DNA of 64,000 nt. Origin: Pogonophryne albipinna (taxonomy: Eukaryota; Chordata; Actinopteri; Perciformes; Artedidraconidae). Within the stretch, counting starts at the first letter, position 1; each line of letters begins with the position of its first letter. Shown here in pieces: positions 44,696-64,000 of the stretch. The notes below the pieces were generated by a model. That model made no database searches, had not been told where the DNA came from, and was given only the letters and a program-made list of their open reading frames with translations. Location of the stretch: positions 15,139,495-15,203,494 of the forward strand of contig CM053251.1 in NCBI GenBank assembly GCA_028583405.1, written 5' to 3'. The position numbers and the translations under genes are program-made.

Positions 44696-44875
44696 ATGGA
44701 GGAGAAATTAGTTATTGCGGTAGCAAATCACCCGGTTCTTTATGACCAGTCCCTATTAACTTACCGGGATACAAACCGGAGGAACCAGGCTTGGAGGGAG
44801 GTGGCAGAGACAGTGGGTGAAACTGGTAGGTTTTCGCCTGTTTGGGGATTTTATATCCAGTTTACTTCGTTTTAA
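44696..44875 (+). pseudogene. Orphan first exon of a transposon MADF (Myb/SANT-like) DNA-binding protein
   Basis: The ATG at 44696 begins a 59-codon frame. The first 43 residues match the N-terminal half of a MADF domain: a hydrophobic start LVIAVANHP, the LYD motif, TYRD, basic NRRNQ, then AWREVAETVG. At 44825/44826 an ACTG|GTAGGT donor follows in phase 1, exactly where MADF genes usually splice. Beyond it the frame runs through intron-like sequence to TAA at 44873. No second exon lies inside the element, so the three-helix domain cannot be completed. In intact Harbinger elements this protein helps move the transposase to the nucleus and bind the ends. A truncated peptide, or splicing into host exons, are the only possible products. 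Confidence 0.75.
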
Positions 44876-45023
44876 CATTGCTATTGCTTTGTATGTCGGG
44901 GGCGGGAGATTCATGTGATTGGTTGTTGGTCGCGTTGCTCGCAAAAAATCCCCAAGCTTTCAGACACGCCCACCTCCAAGATTTTCAAGATTTTTTTAAC
45001 GCTGCTGTGTGGACGGGCCGTTA

Positions 45024-54478
<9,455 letters not shown>

Positions 54479-54532
54479 CTGCAGTCCAGAAGACCAACAC
54501 TAAAAGGATCAACTCCGGCTGCTGCTCTCAAG
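54479..54532 (+). other. Candidate 54-nt internal exon of an unidentified host gene
   Basis: A pyrimidine-rich tract (CCCCAACCTCTCTGCTCTTTG) is followed by acceptor ACAG at 54478. The segment of exactly 18 codons then ends in AAG|GTGAGG at 54532/54533. Two of three frames are open: one gives LQSRRPTLKGSTPAAALK, the other an AVQKTNTKRINSGCCSQ-like peptide. Neither is a protein I recognise. The frame-preserving length and good signals on both sides make a real exon plausible, perhaps alternatively spliced. The Tc1-like insertion lies 177 bp downstream, in what would be the next intron. Confidence 0.3.
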
Positions 54533-54709
54533 GTGAGGTGCCTTTCAGATGCATGTTTACCTATGTGCTTGGAGACGTGTGTGTTTGTGAATAATGATCA
54601 CTTCTGTCCTCAATATCAAATGCTCTTTCCCCGCTATTTTATGTACAGAGTGTACTCAGACAGCAAATGTATTCACACAGCAATGAAAAGCAACTCAGCT
54701 TGACACCTA

Positions 54710-56270
54710 CAGTGGGGCAAAAAAGTATTTAGTCAGCCACCAATTGTGCAAGTTCTCCCACTTAAAAAGATGAGAGAGGCCTGTAATTTTCATCCTAGGT
54801 ACACTTCAACTATGAGAGACAGAATGGGGGGAAAGAATCCAGGAAATCACACTGTAGGATTTTTAATGAATTAATTGATAAATTCCTCTGTAAAATAAGT
54901 ATTTGGTCACCTACAAACAAACAAGATTTCTGGCTCTCACAGAGCTGTAACTTCTTCTTTAAGAGCCTCCTCTGTCCTCCACTTGTTAACTGTATTAATG
55001 GCACCTCTTTGAACTCGTTATCAGTATAAAAGACACCTGTCCACAACCTCAAACAGTCACACTCCAAACTCCACTATGGCCAAGACCAAAGAGCTGTCAA
55101 AGGACACCAGAAACAAAATTGTAGACCTGCACCAGGCTGGGAAGACTGAATCTGCAATAGGTAAGCAGCTTGGTGTGAAGAAATCAACTGTGGGAGCAAT
55201 TATTAGAAAATGGAAGACATACAAGACCACTGATAATCTCTCTCGATCTGGGGCTCCACGCAAGATCTCACCCCGTGGGGTCACAATGATCACAAGAACG
55301 GTGAGCAAAAATCCCAGAACCACACGGGGGGACCTAGTCAATGACCTGCAGAGAGCTGGGACCAAAGTAACAAAGGCTACCATCAATAACACACTACGCC
55401 GCCAGGGACTCAAATCCTGCAGTGCCAGACGTGTCCCCCTGCTTAAGCCAGTACATGTCCAGGCCCGTCTGAAGTTTGCTAGAGAGCATTTAGATGATCC
55501 AGAAGAGGATTGGGAGAATGTCATATGGTCAGATGAAACCAAAATAGAACTTTTTGGTAAAAACTCAACTAGACGTGTTTGGAGGAGAAAGAATGCTGAG
55601 TTGCATCCAAAGAACACCATACATACTGTGAAACATGGGGGTGGAAACATCATGCTTTGGGGCTGTTTTTCTGCAAAGGGACCAGGACGACTGATCCGTG
55701 TAAAGGAAAGAATGAATGGGGCCATGTATCGTGAGATTTTGAGTGACAACCTCCTTCCATCAGCAAGGGCATTGAAGATGAAACGTGGCTGGGTCTTTCA
55801 GCATGACAATGATCCCAAACACACCGCCCGGGCAACGAAGGAGTGGCTTCGTAAGAAGCATTTCAAGGTCCTGGAGTGGCCTAGCCAGTCTCCAGATCTC
55901 AACCCCATAGAAAATCTTTTGGAGGGAGTTGCCCAGCGACAGCCCCAAAACATCACTGCTCTAGAGGAGATCTGCATGGAGGAATGGGCCAAAATACCAG
56001 CAACAGTGTGTGAAAACATTGTGAAGACTTACAGAAAACGTTTGACCTCTGTCATTGCCAACAAAGGGTATATAACAAAGTATTGAGATGAACTTTTGTT
56101 ATTGACCAAATACTTATTTTCTGGATTTGTGATTTTCTGGATTTTTTTCTTCTCATTCTGTCTCTCAAAGTTGAGGTATACCTAGGATGAAAATTACAGG
56201 CCTCTCTCATCTTTTTAAGTGGGATAACTTGCACAATTGGTGGCTGACTAAATACTTTTTTGCCCCACTG
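54710..56270 (+). mobile_element. Tc1-like DNA transposon, nearly intact (1561 bp)
   Basis: 117-bp terminal inverted repeats (54710-54826 and 56154-56270) begin CAGTGGGGCAAAAAAGTATT and differ at about four positions by eye. TA dinucleotides flank the element (54708-54709 and 56271-56272), as in all Tc1/mariner insertions. A single transposase gene fills the centre on the plus strand. The high similarity of the two ends and the open gene indicate a recent insertion. Confidence 0.96.
55076..56086 (+). CDS. Tc1-family transposase (DD34E), probably with a small internal deletion
   Basis: 336 residues. Residues 1-110 or so form the paired-like DNA-binding region: a first helix-turn-helix ([20 protein letters not shown]), a basic hook (RSGAPRK), then a second helix-turn-helix ([13 protein letters not shown]). 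The catalytic domain has D153 (WSDET), D244 (QHDNDPKHT) and E279 (NPIEN), 34 residues apart for the last pair, as the family requires. After E279 the text reads [11 protein letters not shown]; relatives have about four more residues here. The DNA suggests one inserted T and a 13-nt deletion that together keep the frame, and relatives are usually 340 long. It would cut and paste the element by binding its inverted repeats in the nucleus. All three catalytic residues are present, but the change beside E279 may abolish activity. Confidence 0.92.
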   Translation: MAKTKELSKDTRNKIVDLHQAGKTESAIGKQLGVKKSTVGAIIRKWKTYKTTDNLSRSGAPRKISPRGVTMITRTVSKNPRTTRGDLVNDLQRAGTKVTKATINNTLRRQGLKSCSARRVPLLKPVHVQARLKFAREHLDDPEEDWENVIWSDETKIELFGKNSTRRVWRRKNAELHPKNTIHTVKHGGGNIMLWGCFSAKGPGRLIRVKERMNGAMYREILSDNLLPSARALKMKRGWVFQHDNDPKHTARATKEWLRKKHFKVLEWPSQSPDLNPIENLLEGVAQRQPQNITALEEICMEEWAKIPATVCENIVKTYRKRLTSVIANKGYITKY

Positions 56271-57150
56271 TATAATAATATTTAAAATGTATGAAAAGAA
56301 AATCATACTCCTTGCTTTTTAATGCGTATACTAATGATTGATTGCTGCTGCTTCATACCTTCTTCCTGTCGTTTTAAATGTCTTCTGAAACACGTCCACT
56401 TTAGCACAGCTTGAGTTTTCTGTGCGGCTAGACACTTTTTTCAGAAAAGCCCGTTTGCTATCTGTCTGTTTCCCTGGATACCCCCTTTAGCCACATTAGC
56501 ATTGGAGCACATACTTTAGAAGCTGTTCCAATCGCTGTGCCACATATCTCAATGATCTAGAGACACCATTACTCTTCTTGCAATAGGTTTACTGTAGCTG
56601 ACTCCAATAAGGTAATGTATTAACTTGCCACTTCCGCAGCAGTATATCATCCGTACTTAGTCACTCTCCCATTCAGCAGGGCACGAGGTTCAGTCCTTTT
56701 TAGCCAATGATTTCCGTACAGTGTTGTTAATATCCTGACTTGTTGCCATGAAGCCGACTCATTTTTCATCAGGGCTGATTTAGTTGAGAAACAGTTAAAC
56801 CAAAGGATAATATCTAATGCCTTTTTTCTGCCCTTCAAACAGAAGTTACATTTACCGCCCTCTCTTTAGCTACGGAAATGGCCCCGGGCAGACAATCCTT
56901 CTCAGAGTTGTCAAGAATTAGCAAAGTATAAAGTGATGACTCCACACTTCTTGAATTGCCTCGCAGCATAGTCTTCGGTTTATTCATCAAGTATGTCAAT
57001 CTGTGAGTCTCTGCATGGTCTAATGTACAGCAATACCCAAAGGGGCAGAGGTTTATCCTGTAGATTGGTAGATAGGCGTATCATTTTAATAAAATGGATT
57101 GGATTTGGAGTTAATGGAGTTAATGGGGATTAAGGTAAGCAGTTCAGAAA
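56271..57150. other. Noncoding stretch, no gene seen
   Basis: No coding region or repeat boundary recognised. Confidence 0.5.
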
Positions 57151-57159
57151 TTCTAAGAC

Positions 57160-57770
57160 CCCATTTACACGCAAACGGAAACGCATACGAAACGCAAACG
57201 AACCGAATACGATATAAAAAAAGTATTCCGTTTACACGAGACCGCTCAGGAGCGCTCGAGACGCTGTAGTACATATGCCGGGCCTGTAAGTGGCGCTGTA
57301 CTTTTGCCACAAAATACACCAAAAGCAGCGAAGAAGACCCTCGAGCATGGTTGCCATGGTTGCCCTTCTGTTTATGCCCCACGGTGGATTTAGCACCATG
57401 TAGTTCATGTAATTCTCCATGTCCACTTGTTGCTGATGGTTGTGGTAGAGGAGCTGTAGATTTTGCACTAACATCTGTAGCATGGTCAGTAGCTCGGACA
57501 GTAGCTACTGACCATGCTACAGCAGTGAGCAGCAGAGATGGGGAAAGGCGGGGCTATGGCTTAATCGTTATCAGGAAATGATCGTATAGGACGTGCACAC
57601 AGAGCCGTTTGGCCCCCCAGAGCGTTGCGTTTGCAGATCTATCCACCTTGGGACCCGTTATCGCTTGTGGGGTCCGTTTCCGCACTTCCGTTACGGCCTC
57701 ATGTGAACGAACGGGCTATACAAAAGAGAAAAGTAGCGGATACAACCGTTTGCGTTCTCGTGTAAACAGC
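57160..57770. mobile_element. Candidate MITE with short TTTACACG ends and an internal hairpin
   Basis: The left side reads CCCCATTTACACGCAAACGG. The right side, reverse-complemented, reads GCTGTTTACACGAGAACGC and then CAAACGG. These imperfect inverted ends, repeated AACGCA/AACGAA motifs and a moderately GC-rich centre fit a non-autonomous DNA element. I could not fix the exact termini or a target duplication, so the superfamily is open. A minus-strand frame of about 80 residues at 57232-57483 may be a transposase remnant, but no motif is secure. Confidence 0.5.
57476..57521. repeat. Perfect 19-bp inverted repeat with 8-nt loop
   Basis: Arms TGTAGCATGGTCAGTAGCT (57476-57494) and AGCTACTGACCATGCTACA (57503-57521) are exact reverse complements around CGGACAGT. 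Confidence 0.9.
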
Positions 57771-57780
57771 ACATAAGAGA

Positions 57781-59064
57781 CATGTAGATCGATAAAGGGA
57801 ATCAATACATATACTGTACAGGCTAAGAAAATACATTTAAAAACAACATTTAAATCCATGTTGTCCTATTGCAGACATTTCCTCTCTGTCACAATGAGGC
57901 ATTTGTCAACACAACAAACTAGCTCATGAACCAACATCATAGTGATGAAAGCCTGATTCACACTTGCAGGGTCTAACAGAAAAAGTGATGTAACTCATTA
58001 TCATTGTTACTCAGTGATCAACATTACTAATAGACTAATTACTCAGAAAGGGAGACTTAGTCATTCAAAGGGAAAACAGGATGTGAAAATATTCAAGGTA
58101 AATTAACAGGAGCAAGACAGAGTTCATCCTTTCATTGAAGTGACCTATTTGAAATGTTTGAAGTCTCATAGTGACAAAATACATGAAAGCAAATGAGCTC
58201 ATTTTCATCTTCTGAAGGTCATTCAAAAGTCTTACAGCTTAACCGCATAAACTATGACGATCATTGAAAATCACTGTTTTATTAGGCTTTAGTTTGACCC
58301 TGACTGTGGAGAAGCACTTAGTTTGGAGCTCACAGTGGTCGGTAGCAAGGAGGAAGGAGGCGGCGCGCCATGTTTGCCTTTCTAATTAGTTCTCATAGGA
58401 AACCAGCCATTGATTGTTGCAAATGCCCATTGATTTTTAGCTGGGCTCTACACTATCTCACGTTTGTACTAAATGCCACGAGACAAATGACGTGTGTGTG
58501 TCGGTGATGTCCGACACATCAGTTTGTCTTTTTGTGTTTAATGTTTGTGCGTGTCCGTGCGGGTGTGTATCTGCATACTTATGTGTGCATGCGTTAAATG
58601 AAAATAGGTCTGGGTATAGCTGACGAATAGGGAAAGTTGCTGCATCCCTTTTGGCCCGGGCACCCTAATCAAGAAACATCGATCTGGCCCGGGGAAACAG
58701 TGTGCTTACTTGCACATCCAAATAGCCAAAAGCTATTGGCAACATGTTTGTTCTCATTGGATAAAATCACAAGACTCCCCTCCCTGTGGTTTTAACAGAT
58801 CACTATGTCAGAAGGTCAGAAAGAGTGCTACGATTAATCAGCTAGTGTCCGTCAATATTTTTGGTAACAAAATGTTAGGTGATGCCACAGTTCAATACAG
58901 CCCTGGTTTATTCTTGAAGGAATAATGCCCACATTGCATACGTTAGAATGTCGATATATCAAGTGCAAAACAAATGCAAAGTAAGCAACATGTTCTTGTT
59001 TAGCTCAACATAAAGAGCAAGAAGAAATGTGTTTTGAATGTGTAAAATAAAAAGGAAAGTATAA
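57781..59064. other. Noncoding stretch; conserved-element candidate at 58.3-58.5 kb
   Basis: 58330-58480 holds a GGCGGCGCGCC core, then CTAATTAG and two CCATTGATT motifs, in an otherwise AT-rich surround. No gene seen. Confidence 0.4.
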
Positions 59065-59194
59065 TTTTAAATGATCAAAATACCCTTTTTTAATTATTTG
59101 TTCAATTAATTGTTTTGTGAACTTTAAGCTGCTTGCAAATTGTGAGCTTTCTTGATAATGGTAAAATGTCAAAGAACTGTGCTCAGACTAAAAA
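59065..59194 (+). repeat. Left copy of a direct repeat flanking the TTAA MITE
   Basis: Shares with 59715-59833 the tracts GTGAACTTTAAGCTGCTT and GGTAAAATGTCAAAGAACTG, then CTCAGACTAAAA, with scattered differences and small indels. Confidence 0.85.
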
Positions 59195-59202
59195 GCTCTT
59201 AA

Positions 59203-59714
59203 AGGTCACCTATTATGCAACATCCACTTTTTCATGTCTTTTATACGTAAACATGTGTCCCCTCTGTGTAAAGAGATTCTGAAAGTTTCAGGAAAAAAGA
59301 TTAGCTCATTTTTTGTCCTGATCCATTTATATAAAAACCTGTCTGAAAATGAGCTGATCAGATTTTGGCCACTTTATGATGTCATAACGATTTTTTGGCT
59401 TGTGTAACCATTAGCCAATCACCAACCAAGGCAACCCTCCCCCCCCCCCCCCCTTATTACCTGAATCTCCTCCTAGAGCACCATTGTGTTCTTTTTAACC
59501 AAATATCTCTCAGAGGGGCGTGGGGAGGGGCTCCTTATTTTCATCTAAAGTAAAAGACACAGAATCAGCACTTTTGAAACAGGGCTGAAACAGAGGGGAT
59601 TATGGGATGCTACAATGATCTGTTTGGTATTTCAAGCAAAACACTCCAGAGACATGTTGTGTATATATCTGAGACCTATAATATATTGATGAAAAACAGT
59701 ATAATAGGGGACCT
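59203..59714. mobile_element. MITE with TTAA target duplication (512 bp)
   Basis: The ends read AGGTCACCTATTATGC on the left and AGGTCCCCTATTATAC on the right as reverse complement. TTAA flanks both sides (59199-59202 and 59715-59718). A TTAA duplication is shared by piggyBac and Kolobok elements; the AGG start does not decide between them. The interior has a run of about 17 Cs near 59437-59453 and no transposase frame. Confidence 0.78.
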
Positions 59715-59833
59715 TTAAATTATCAAATACTCCCTTTTTTATTATTTGTCCAATTAATTTCTTTGTGAACTTTAAGCTGCTTTGAACTTTTTTGTTAATG
59801 GTAAAATGTCAAAGAACTGTACTCAGACTAAAA
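59715..59833 (+). repeat. Right copy of a direct repeat flanking the TTAA MITE
   Basis: Direct-orientation copy of 59065-59194, beginning within the TTAA duplication of the MITE (TTAAATTATCAAATAC versus TTAAATGATCAAAATAC). Confidence 0.85.
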
Positions 59834-61143
59834 TTAATTCATTAATTCAGGACTTCTATGTACATCATCAGGCCACACCCTATTTTACTTAACTTTAATA
59901 TAAAAATGGCCGTGGAAAGTTGAAAAAGGAGAAGTATTGCAAATAGGCAACTGGCTGCTTACCCCCCATATATAACATCGACACTACTCAGAAAGATTAG
60001 CAGGATCCTGATGATCGGAATCCCACACAGTGTTCAATGTAACCCTGAGGGCTCCATCAGTGTGTTGTAAGCCAGTTGGCTGTATCCAGGATATTGGTTC
60101 CAGGGCCTTGATTTTCCACATTAAGTTTGTGATGTGACAGGTATTTCCACTGAGGTTCACGACAGGCTGAATAACTGGCTACTCAGTTTTTGCCCCCGGG
60201 TCTCAAAGCACATGTTAGCCTACACTAACGGTGTGGTGGGTGTTGCAACTTGAAGGTGTCAGGTTTGGACATTTGTTACATGTAGTGAGTTGTAGTAATG
60301 CTGAAAATGTGGCTATTCTCAGAGGACTCAGGTTGGAATATTTCTATGTTAAATAGATATGATTAAATATTAAAAACAGATGCAAAAGAAATGATTTGTG
60401 TGAAAGTTAACTGTCTTTGCCTGTTCACTTGGCTGCAATGTGGCCTTAGGATTAGTTGTCTCAGCAAATGGCCTGCTTTAATGGAATTTGCCTTGTCATT
60501 GTTTCCAACACTCGTTTCTGTGAGGGGTTTGAATAATGCAACACTCTGTCCTTAGCTTCCATTTAAATATATCTGTCTGGTCAGCAGAGAGACAGAACAT
60601 GACAAAGACGAAGCGGTTCACCCAGAGACAGAGACTGAAGTATAGAAAGGCAAAGGGACAACAAGTGGGAGTGAGGGAGGAAGACAGAAAGTTATTGAGA
60701 AAAGGGCAGAAAGAGATAAATGTATCAAGAGACAGAGAAAGATGGATAGAAAGACTTATTGTAGAGGAGAGGGCCACACTGCAGCATCTATAATCAGCTT
60801 CGGAAGATACCTAATGTGATTTGTTTAGGTGATGAGACAGGCAGCCATTCGTAATTTTCAGTGTTGGTTCACTTCTGGACATACTTTTTATGCGCTGTCA
60901 TCCTCATCCTGATAGCAGAGAGGTTTGAGACGTTTATTTTTAGGTGCCTGAAACGTACGTAGACGCACCCTGATGAATGGGGACAGTCCTCCACTGTGGC
61001 AGCAACAACAGTCACAGGATTGACTGGAGAGTTTGCAATACTGCTGTCACTACATCACACGGAGAAAAACCGAGCCTGTTTGCTGTCGAAAAACAACATG
61101 TCGGCCATATGGTGGTAGATGAAGTTTGGTCTGTTAAGACTAC
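59834..61143. other. Noncoding stretch, no gene seen
   Basis: 60580-60770 is purine-rich (AGAGACAGAGA), producing a chance basic frame. Nothing else recognised. Confidence 0.45.
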
Positions 61144-61502
61144 TACCACTGTTGTGCAATAACACCTCTGTAAATAAATAGATATAATATAATACTAGTA
61201 TGAAAACTGTTGTGCAATACCAGCTTACATGCAATATACACTTATGGGAAATTACCTTTTTATTATTTAACCATTTATTTACAGGTTATTAACCTTATCA
61301 GATCTTTTGATACTTTATACATTCACTTACGTTTCAAAACAATGCTATCTTTCACCATGGTGTACTTGTTTGTCTTCGGCTTGCCTTTTTATTTAATATA
61401 GTCTACTCTTTTCCCTTTGTGTTTTATCTCCACTGTACATTTGCTGCTTCAATGCCGTAAATGTCTCTGTAGCAGGACAATTAAAGTCTGATTCTGAATT
61501 TG
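61144..61502 (+). mobile_element. Possible LINE 3' untranslated end
   Basis: The stretch from TGTGCAATAACACCTCTGTA to GTAGCAGGACAATTAAAGTC and TGATTCTGAATT resembles 3' ends of fish non-LTR elements. No coding part or target duplication was found; the assignment is weak. Confidence 0.3.
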
Positions 61503-64000
61503 ATGGTCAAATTAAAATTGAGTTGAAGAAGTACTTTAAGTCACTTGGCAAACAATGTGACATGAGTTTATGCAATATTGTTCTTTCTAATATATAAAGA
61601 CAGGTTTGATTAATTTACATTGTGGAAGGCAAAATCGAATAGATCTCTCGCTGATTTTATTCCTAATGTGAGATGATTTTATTCTTTCATCATGTTGTTT
61701 CAGTGAGAACTACTAAGAAAAGATATATTCCAGCTCCAGTTGTCTACCAGTTAGTTTAGCCTTCATTTAATTTTGTACTCCATTTCAATAGCTAATAAAG
61801 ATATTTTTTATTCAGTGAAGGATGAAATGCACTCTTGATGAGATGTATTTGTAGATTCATTTAATTTAGTCAAGGTTATGGTGATGATGAACATACTGAA
61901 ATGTAATATTTACTGTTGTATGTGATCCAACCCTGTCCACACAACAGCAAGTTTGTACTGATATTCCATTTATGCCCCATGCATTACGTTTTTTAATCAA
62001 CATTTTGAGGAAACATTCATTTCTGACTTAATGTTCACTAACAATTTGTATTCATAGAAAAGCTGTACAAACCTTTCCCTGTATATTCAGGCAGCTCTTG
62101 GCTGATTGTATTTTCACATTGAACTCATTCTCCACAGGAGCCTCATGAGTAGCTGGCTGACATCAGTTTCAATCCATGTTGACATCTGATATGATTTTAT
62201 CTTTGCGTCCACTTTTAGTTGATATTTCTTTCAGTTCCTGTTTTGTCTCTGGAGATTATAAATGCATCACCAAGACTAAATACACATCCCATACAGATGG
62301 CCAGAAGTGTACTGTAATCCTGCACTACAGCATTGGCACTCCGCCATCTTAGCCATTTCCTTCAGTTTTGCAAAATAGATTTAAAAAGACATAACTCAAA
62401 AGATGTTTTTCAGTACAGCAGTGTGAAATGCACTGGATGTGATTTAAGCTTCTTTCTGACGGCCGGAACAACAATGCAGCTCCAGCAGAATCACTTAAAC
62501 TATAAATCTAGTTAAAAGTGGAGACCTCACTGTAACTCCCATGCTGCACCTACTTTTACTTTCCATTGTACCTTAGTTAAAGAGCTCTCTGATGTCCCTT
62601 TGAGAGCAGGTACTGTAATTCACCCGCTCTAATTTCACAGCTACTTTCACACTTTTTTATTTATCCTTCCGCATTTCAAACTACCGACATAAAAATCTTT
62701 CTTTCTGTTAAGCAGGATCAGTCAAAGTATCTTTTTTCTGTCTTTCACCCCCACTTTCTACCCCGCCTTTCTTCTCTCACTCACTCACTCACTTCTTTTT
62801 CCCCTCTAAGAGGACAAAGTCGAATGCCCAATAGCGTTTAATTGCTGTGGTTTTTATGTGGTCTGCTGAGAAGTAATAGCCACTCAGCACTTCTGTCCAC
62901 AAGATAGATGCTGCCGATGCTTGTCTTGGAGTTGTGTGCAGCGTGGGAGCGCACCCAGTGGCTCAGGGAAGTGTAGGTGAAGTAATAAAAGGAAATGGTT
63001 CGCTGGGAGGGGGAAAGAAAATCCCGCAATGGATTTCATTTCCTTATTGGAAAGAAGTCACTCAGGGTCACGCCCGCGAGAACATGCACAGGCACACACA
63101 CACACGTACACAAATACACATCCATGTACACACACAGGCAACCGCAGGGACACACTCACAAACAAGGGTCAGGGAGGAGCGACAACTTGTTAGTGGCAGC
63201 CATTCTCTGTGACCAGTCCAGTAATGCAATCTGTTCTTGCTGTCGGACAGGCCTCCATATGGAACCGGAGACAGATCAAAAATAAAAACAGTAGGAAATC
63301 AAAAACAATGCTTGGCTCCTTCCTGTGTTTGGCCCAGCTCTGTGTCACTGACTGGAAACAAAGCCTTTATTTCCTGGGCCGCGTTAAACTAACATGTCCT
63401 TCTCTGCAGTGCCTCTGGGGTCGGCTTTACAACAAAACAACACATTACTTAACATCAGTATTATGCTTCTTATTATTTGTTACTTTTAGATAAATATATG
63501 TTAAACTCTCAATGGGCCAGTAAGACTATTGTGGAACAGTTTGCATGTTTTAGCAATCATATAATACCTGTAGCATTTGTGACTCAGTTTTAGTCTCCAT
63601 ACATTATGCTTGTTTATACAGTATGTCCTTGATAAACAACAATTATATCAAATACCCTAATGCAGATGTTAAGGTCTAAGTATGAAATACAACAAACCTG
63701 ATGTGTTAACTACTAAGCTAATTCAACTCCCTAACAACTTAAACATATATTGAAATAACCTTTATGCTTCACAATGCAAATTTGGCCTGACAAGACAAGT
63801 AGATTCCAATAATAATATGAAGTACTTAACCATTGTATTTAACAGTTGTGAAGCAATTTCATTGAAATACACTGAAATGTTGTACATATTTGAGAACATA
63901 GGGATAAAAGAGAGACATGGAAAGGCAACATAAACTAGGAACGTGTGTGGTGGTACATAATAATTCATTAAAATACAACATTCACATGAAATCAAATTAC
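61503..64000. other. Noncoding stretch to window end, minor simple repeats
   Basis: It contains a short (TCAC)n tract at 62776-62793 and an imperfect CA/CACACG patch at 63093-63137. Otherwise AT-rich unique-looking sequence; no gene recognised. Confidence 0.45.

Larger units (their letters stand above)
44408..45020 (+). mobile_element. PIF/Harbinger-like element (613 bp) carrying a MADF exon
   Basis: Both ends read CGGCCCGTCCACACAGCAG inward, and the inverted repeats extend to roughly 32 bp with one mismatch. A 3-bp TTA duplication flanks the element (44405-44407 and 45021-45023), as PIF/Harbinger elements produce. Inside is the start of a MADF/Myb-SANT-like protein, the accessory DNA-binding protein that Harbinger elements encode beside their transposase. 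The transposase and the rest of the MADF gene are missing, so this is an internally deleted derivative. A 12-bp hairpin (44540-44570) and promoter motifs precede the ORF. Confidence 0.82.

Noticed and set aside
55057..55749. 230-residue frame antisense to the Tc1 transposase
   Set aside because: Shadow of the real transposase on the other strand.
57232..57483. Minus-strand frame of 83 residues as a Harbinger transposase start
   Set aside because: No catalytic or DNA-binding motif could be recognised; left as an unassigned part of the candidate element.
58648..58697. Repeated GGCCCGGG motifs as an element end
   Set aside because: Direct copies only, with no duplication or second terminus nearby.

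Overview
This window is nuclear DNA from a ray-finned fish, most likely a percomorph teleost. I infer this from the repeat content: a DIRS1-type tyrosine-recombinase retrotransposon, a Tc1-like transposon of the kind common in teleosts, L2-type LINE 3' ends with (TGTAA)n tails, several hAT, PIF/Harbinger and TTAA-type miniature elements, and very long pure CA/TG microsatellites. There is no bacterial gene organisation, and no complete host protein-coding gene is visible. The sequence between repeats is AT-rich and reads as intron or gene desert. Two weak exon candidates (a purine-rich exon-like segment ending in a perfect donor at 1-252, and a 54-nt segment with good splice sites at 54479-54532) suggest, without proof, that the window lies in long introns of one host gene.

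Layout. 1-9.3 kb: possible 5' exon, then repeat-poor sequence with one (GAA)22 tract and an octamer-rich segment near 7.4 kb. 9.36-12.57 kb: two non-autonomous hAT elements, each with a perfect 8-bp target duplication. 13.5 kb: LINE fragment. 15.3 kb: truncated copy of the Harbinger-like family seen complete at 44.4 kb. 20.1-25.8 kb: one DIRS1-like element on the minus strand with inverted terminal repeats and an internal complementary region; gag has an in-frame stop, RT and tyrosine recombinase are fused in one frame by an internal deletion, and a 559-bp solo LTR lies in the leader. 25.8-26.1 kb: L2-type LINE tail. 27.4-28.2 kb: MITE with a TAA duplication. 28.8-33.3 kb: four long microsatellites. 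32.2 kb: hAT-type repeat remnant. 37.2, 38.8 and 40.9-41.9 kb: LINE/SINE 3' ends. 44.4-45.0 kb: Harbinger-like element carrying the first exon of a MADF DNA-binding protein behind CRE, CCAAT and octamer motifs. 52.2 kb: (CA)n. 54.7-56.3 kb: young, nearly intact Tc1-like transposon. 57.2 kb: candidate element with a perfect 19-bp hairpin. 59.2-59.7 kb: TTAA-flanked MITE between two direct copies of a roughly 120-130 bp sequence.

How the parts work together. The functional content is transposon biology. The DIRS copy keeps the terminal architecture used for replication through a circle, plus readable RT and recombinase catalytic motifs, but has lost its RNase H/methyltransferase segment and has a broken gag, so it could move only with help in trans. 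The Tc1 copy keeps its DD34E triad and 117-bp inverted repeats with only a few mismatches, but seems to have a small compensated indel just after the catalytic glutamate. The other DNA elements are non-autonomous and need hAT, Harbinger or TTAA-type transposases from elsewhere. Family assignments rest on motifs and boundaries read by eye; no database search was possible.
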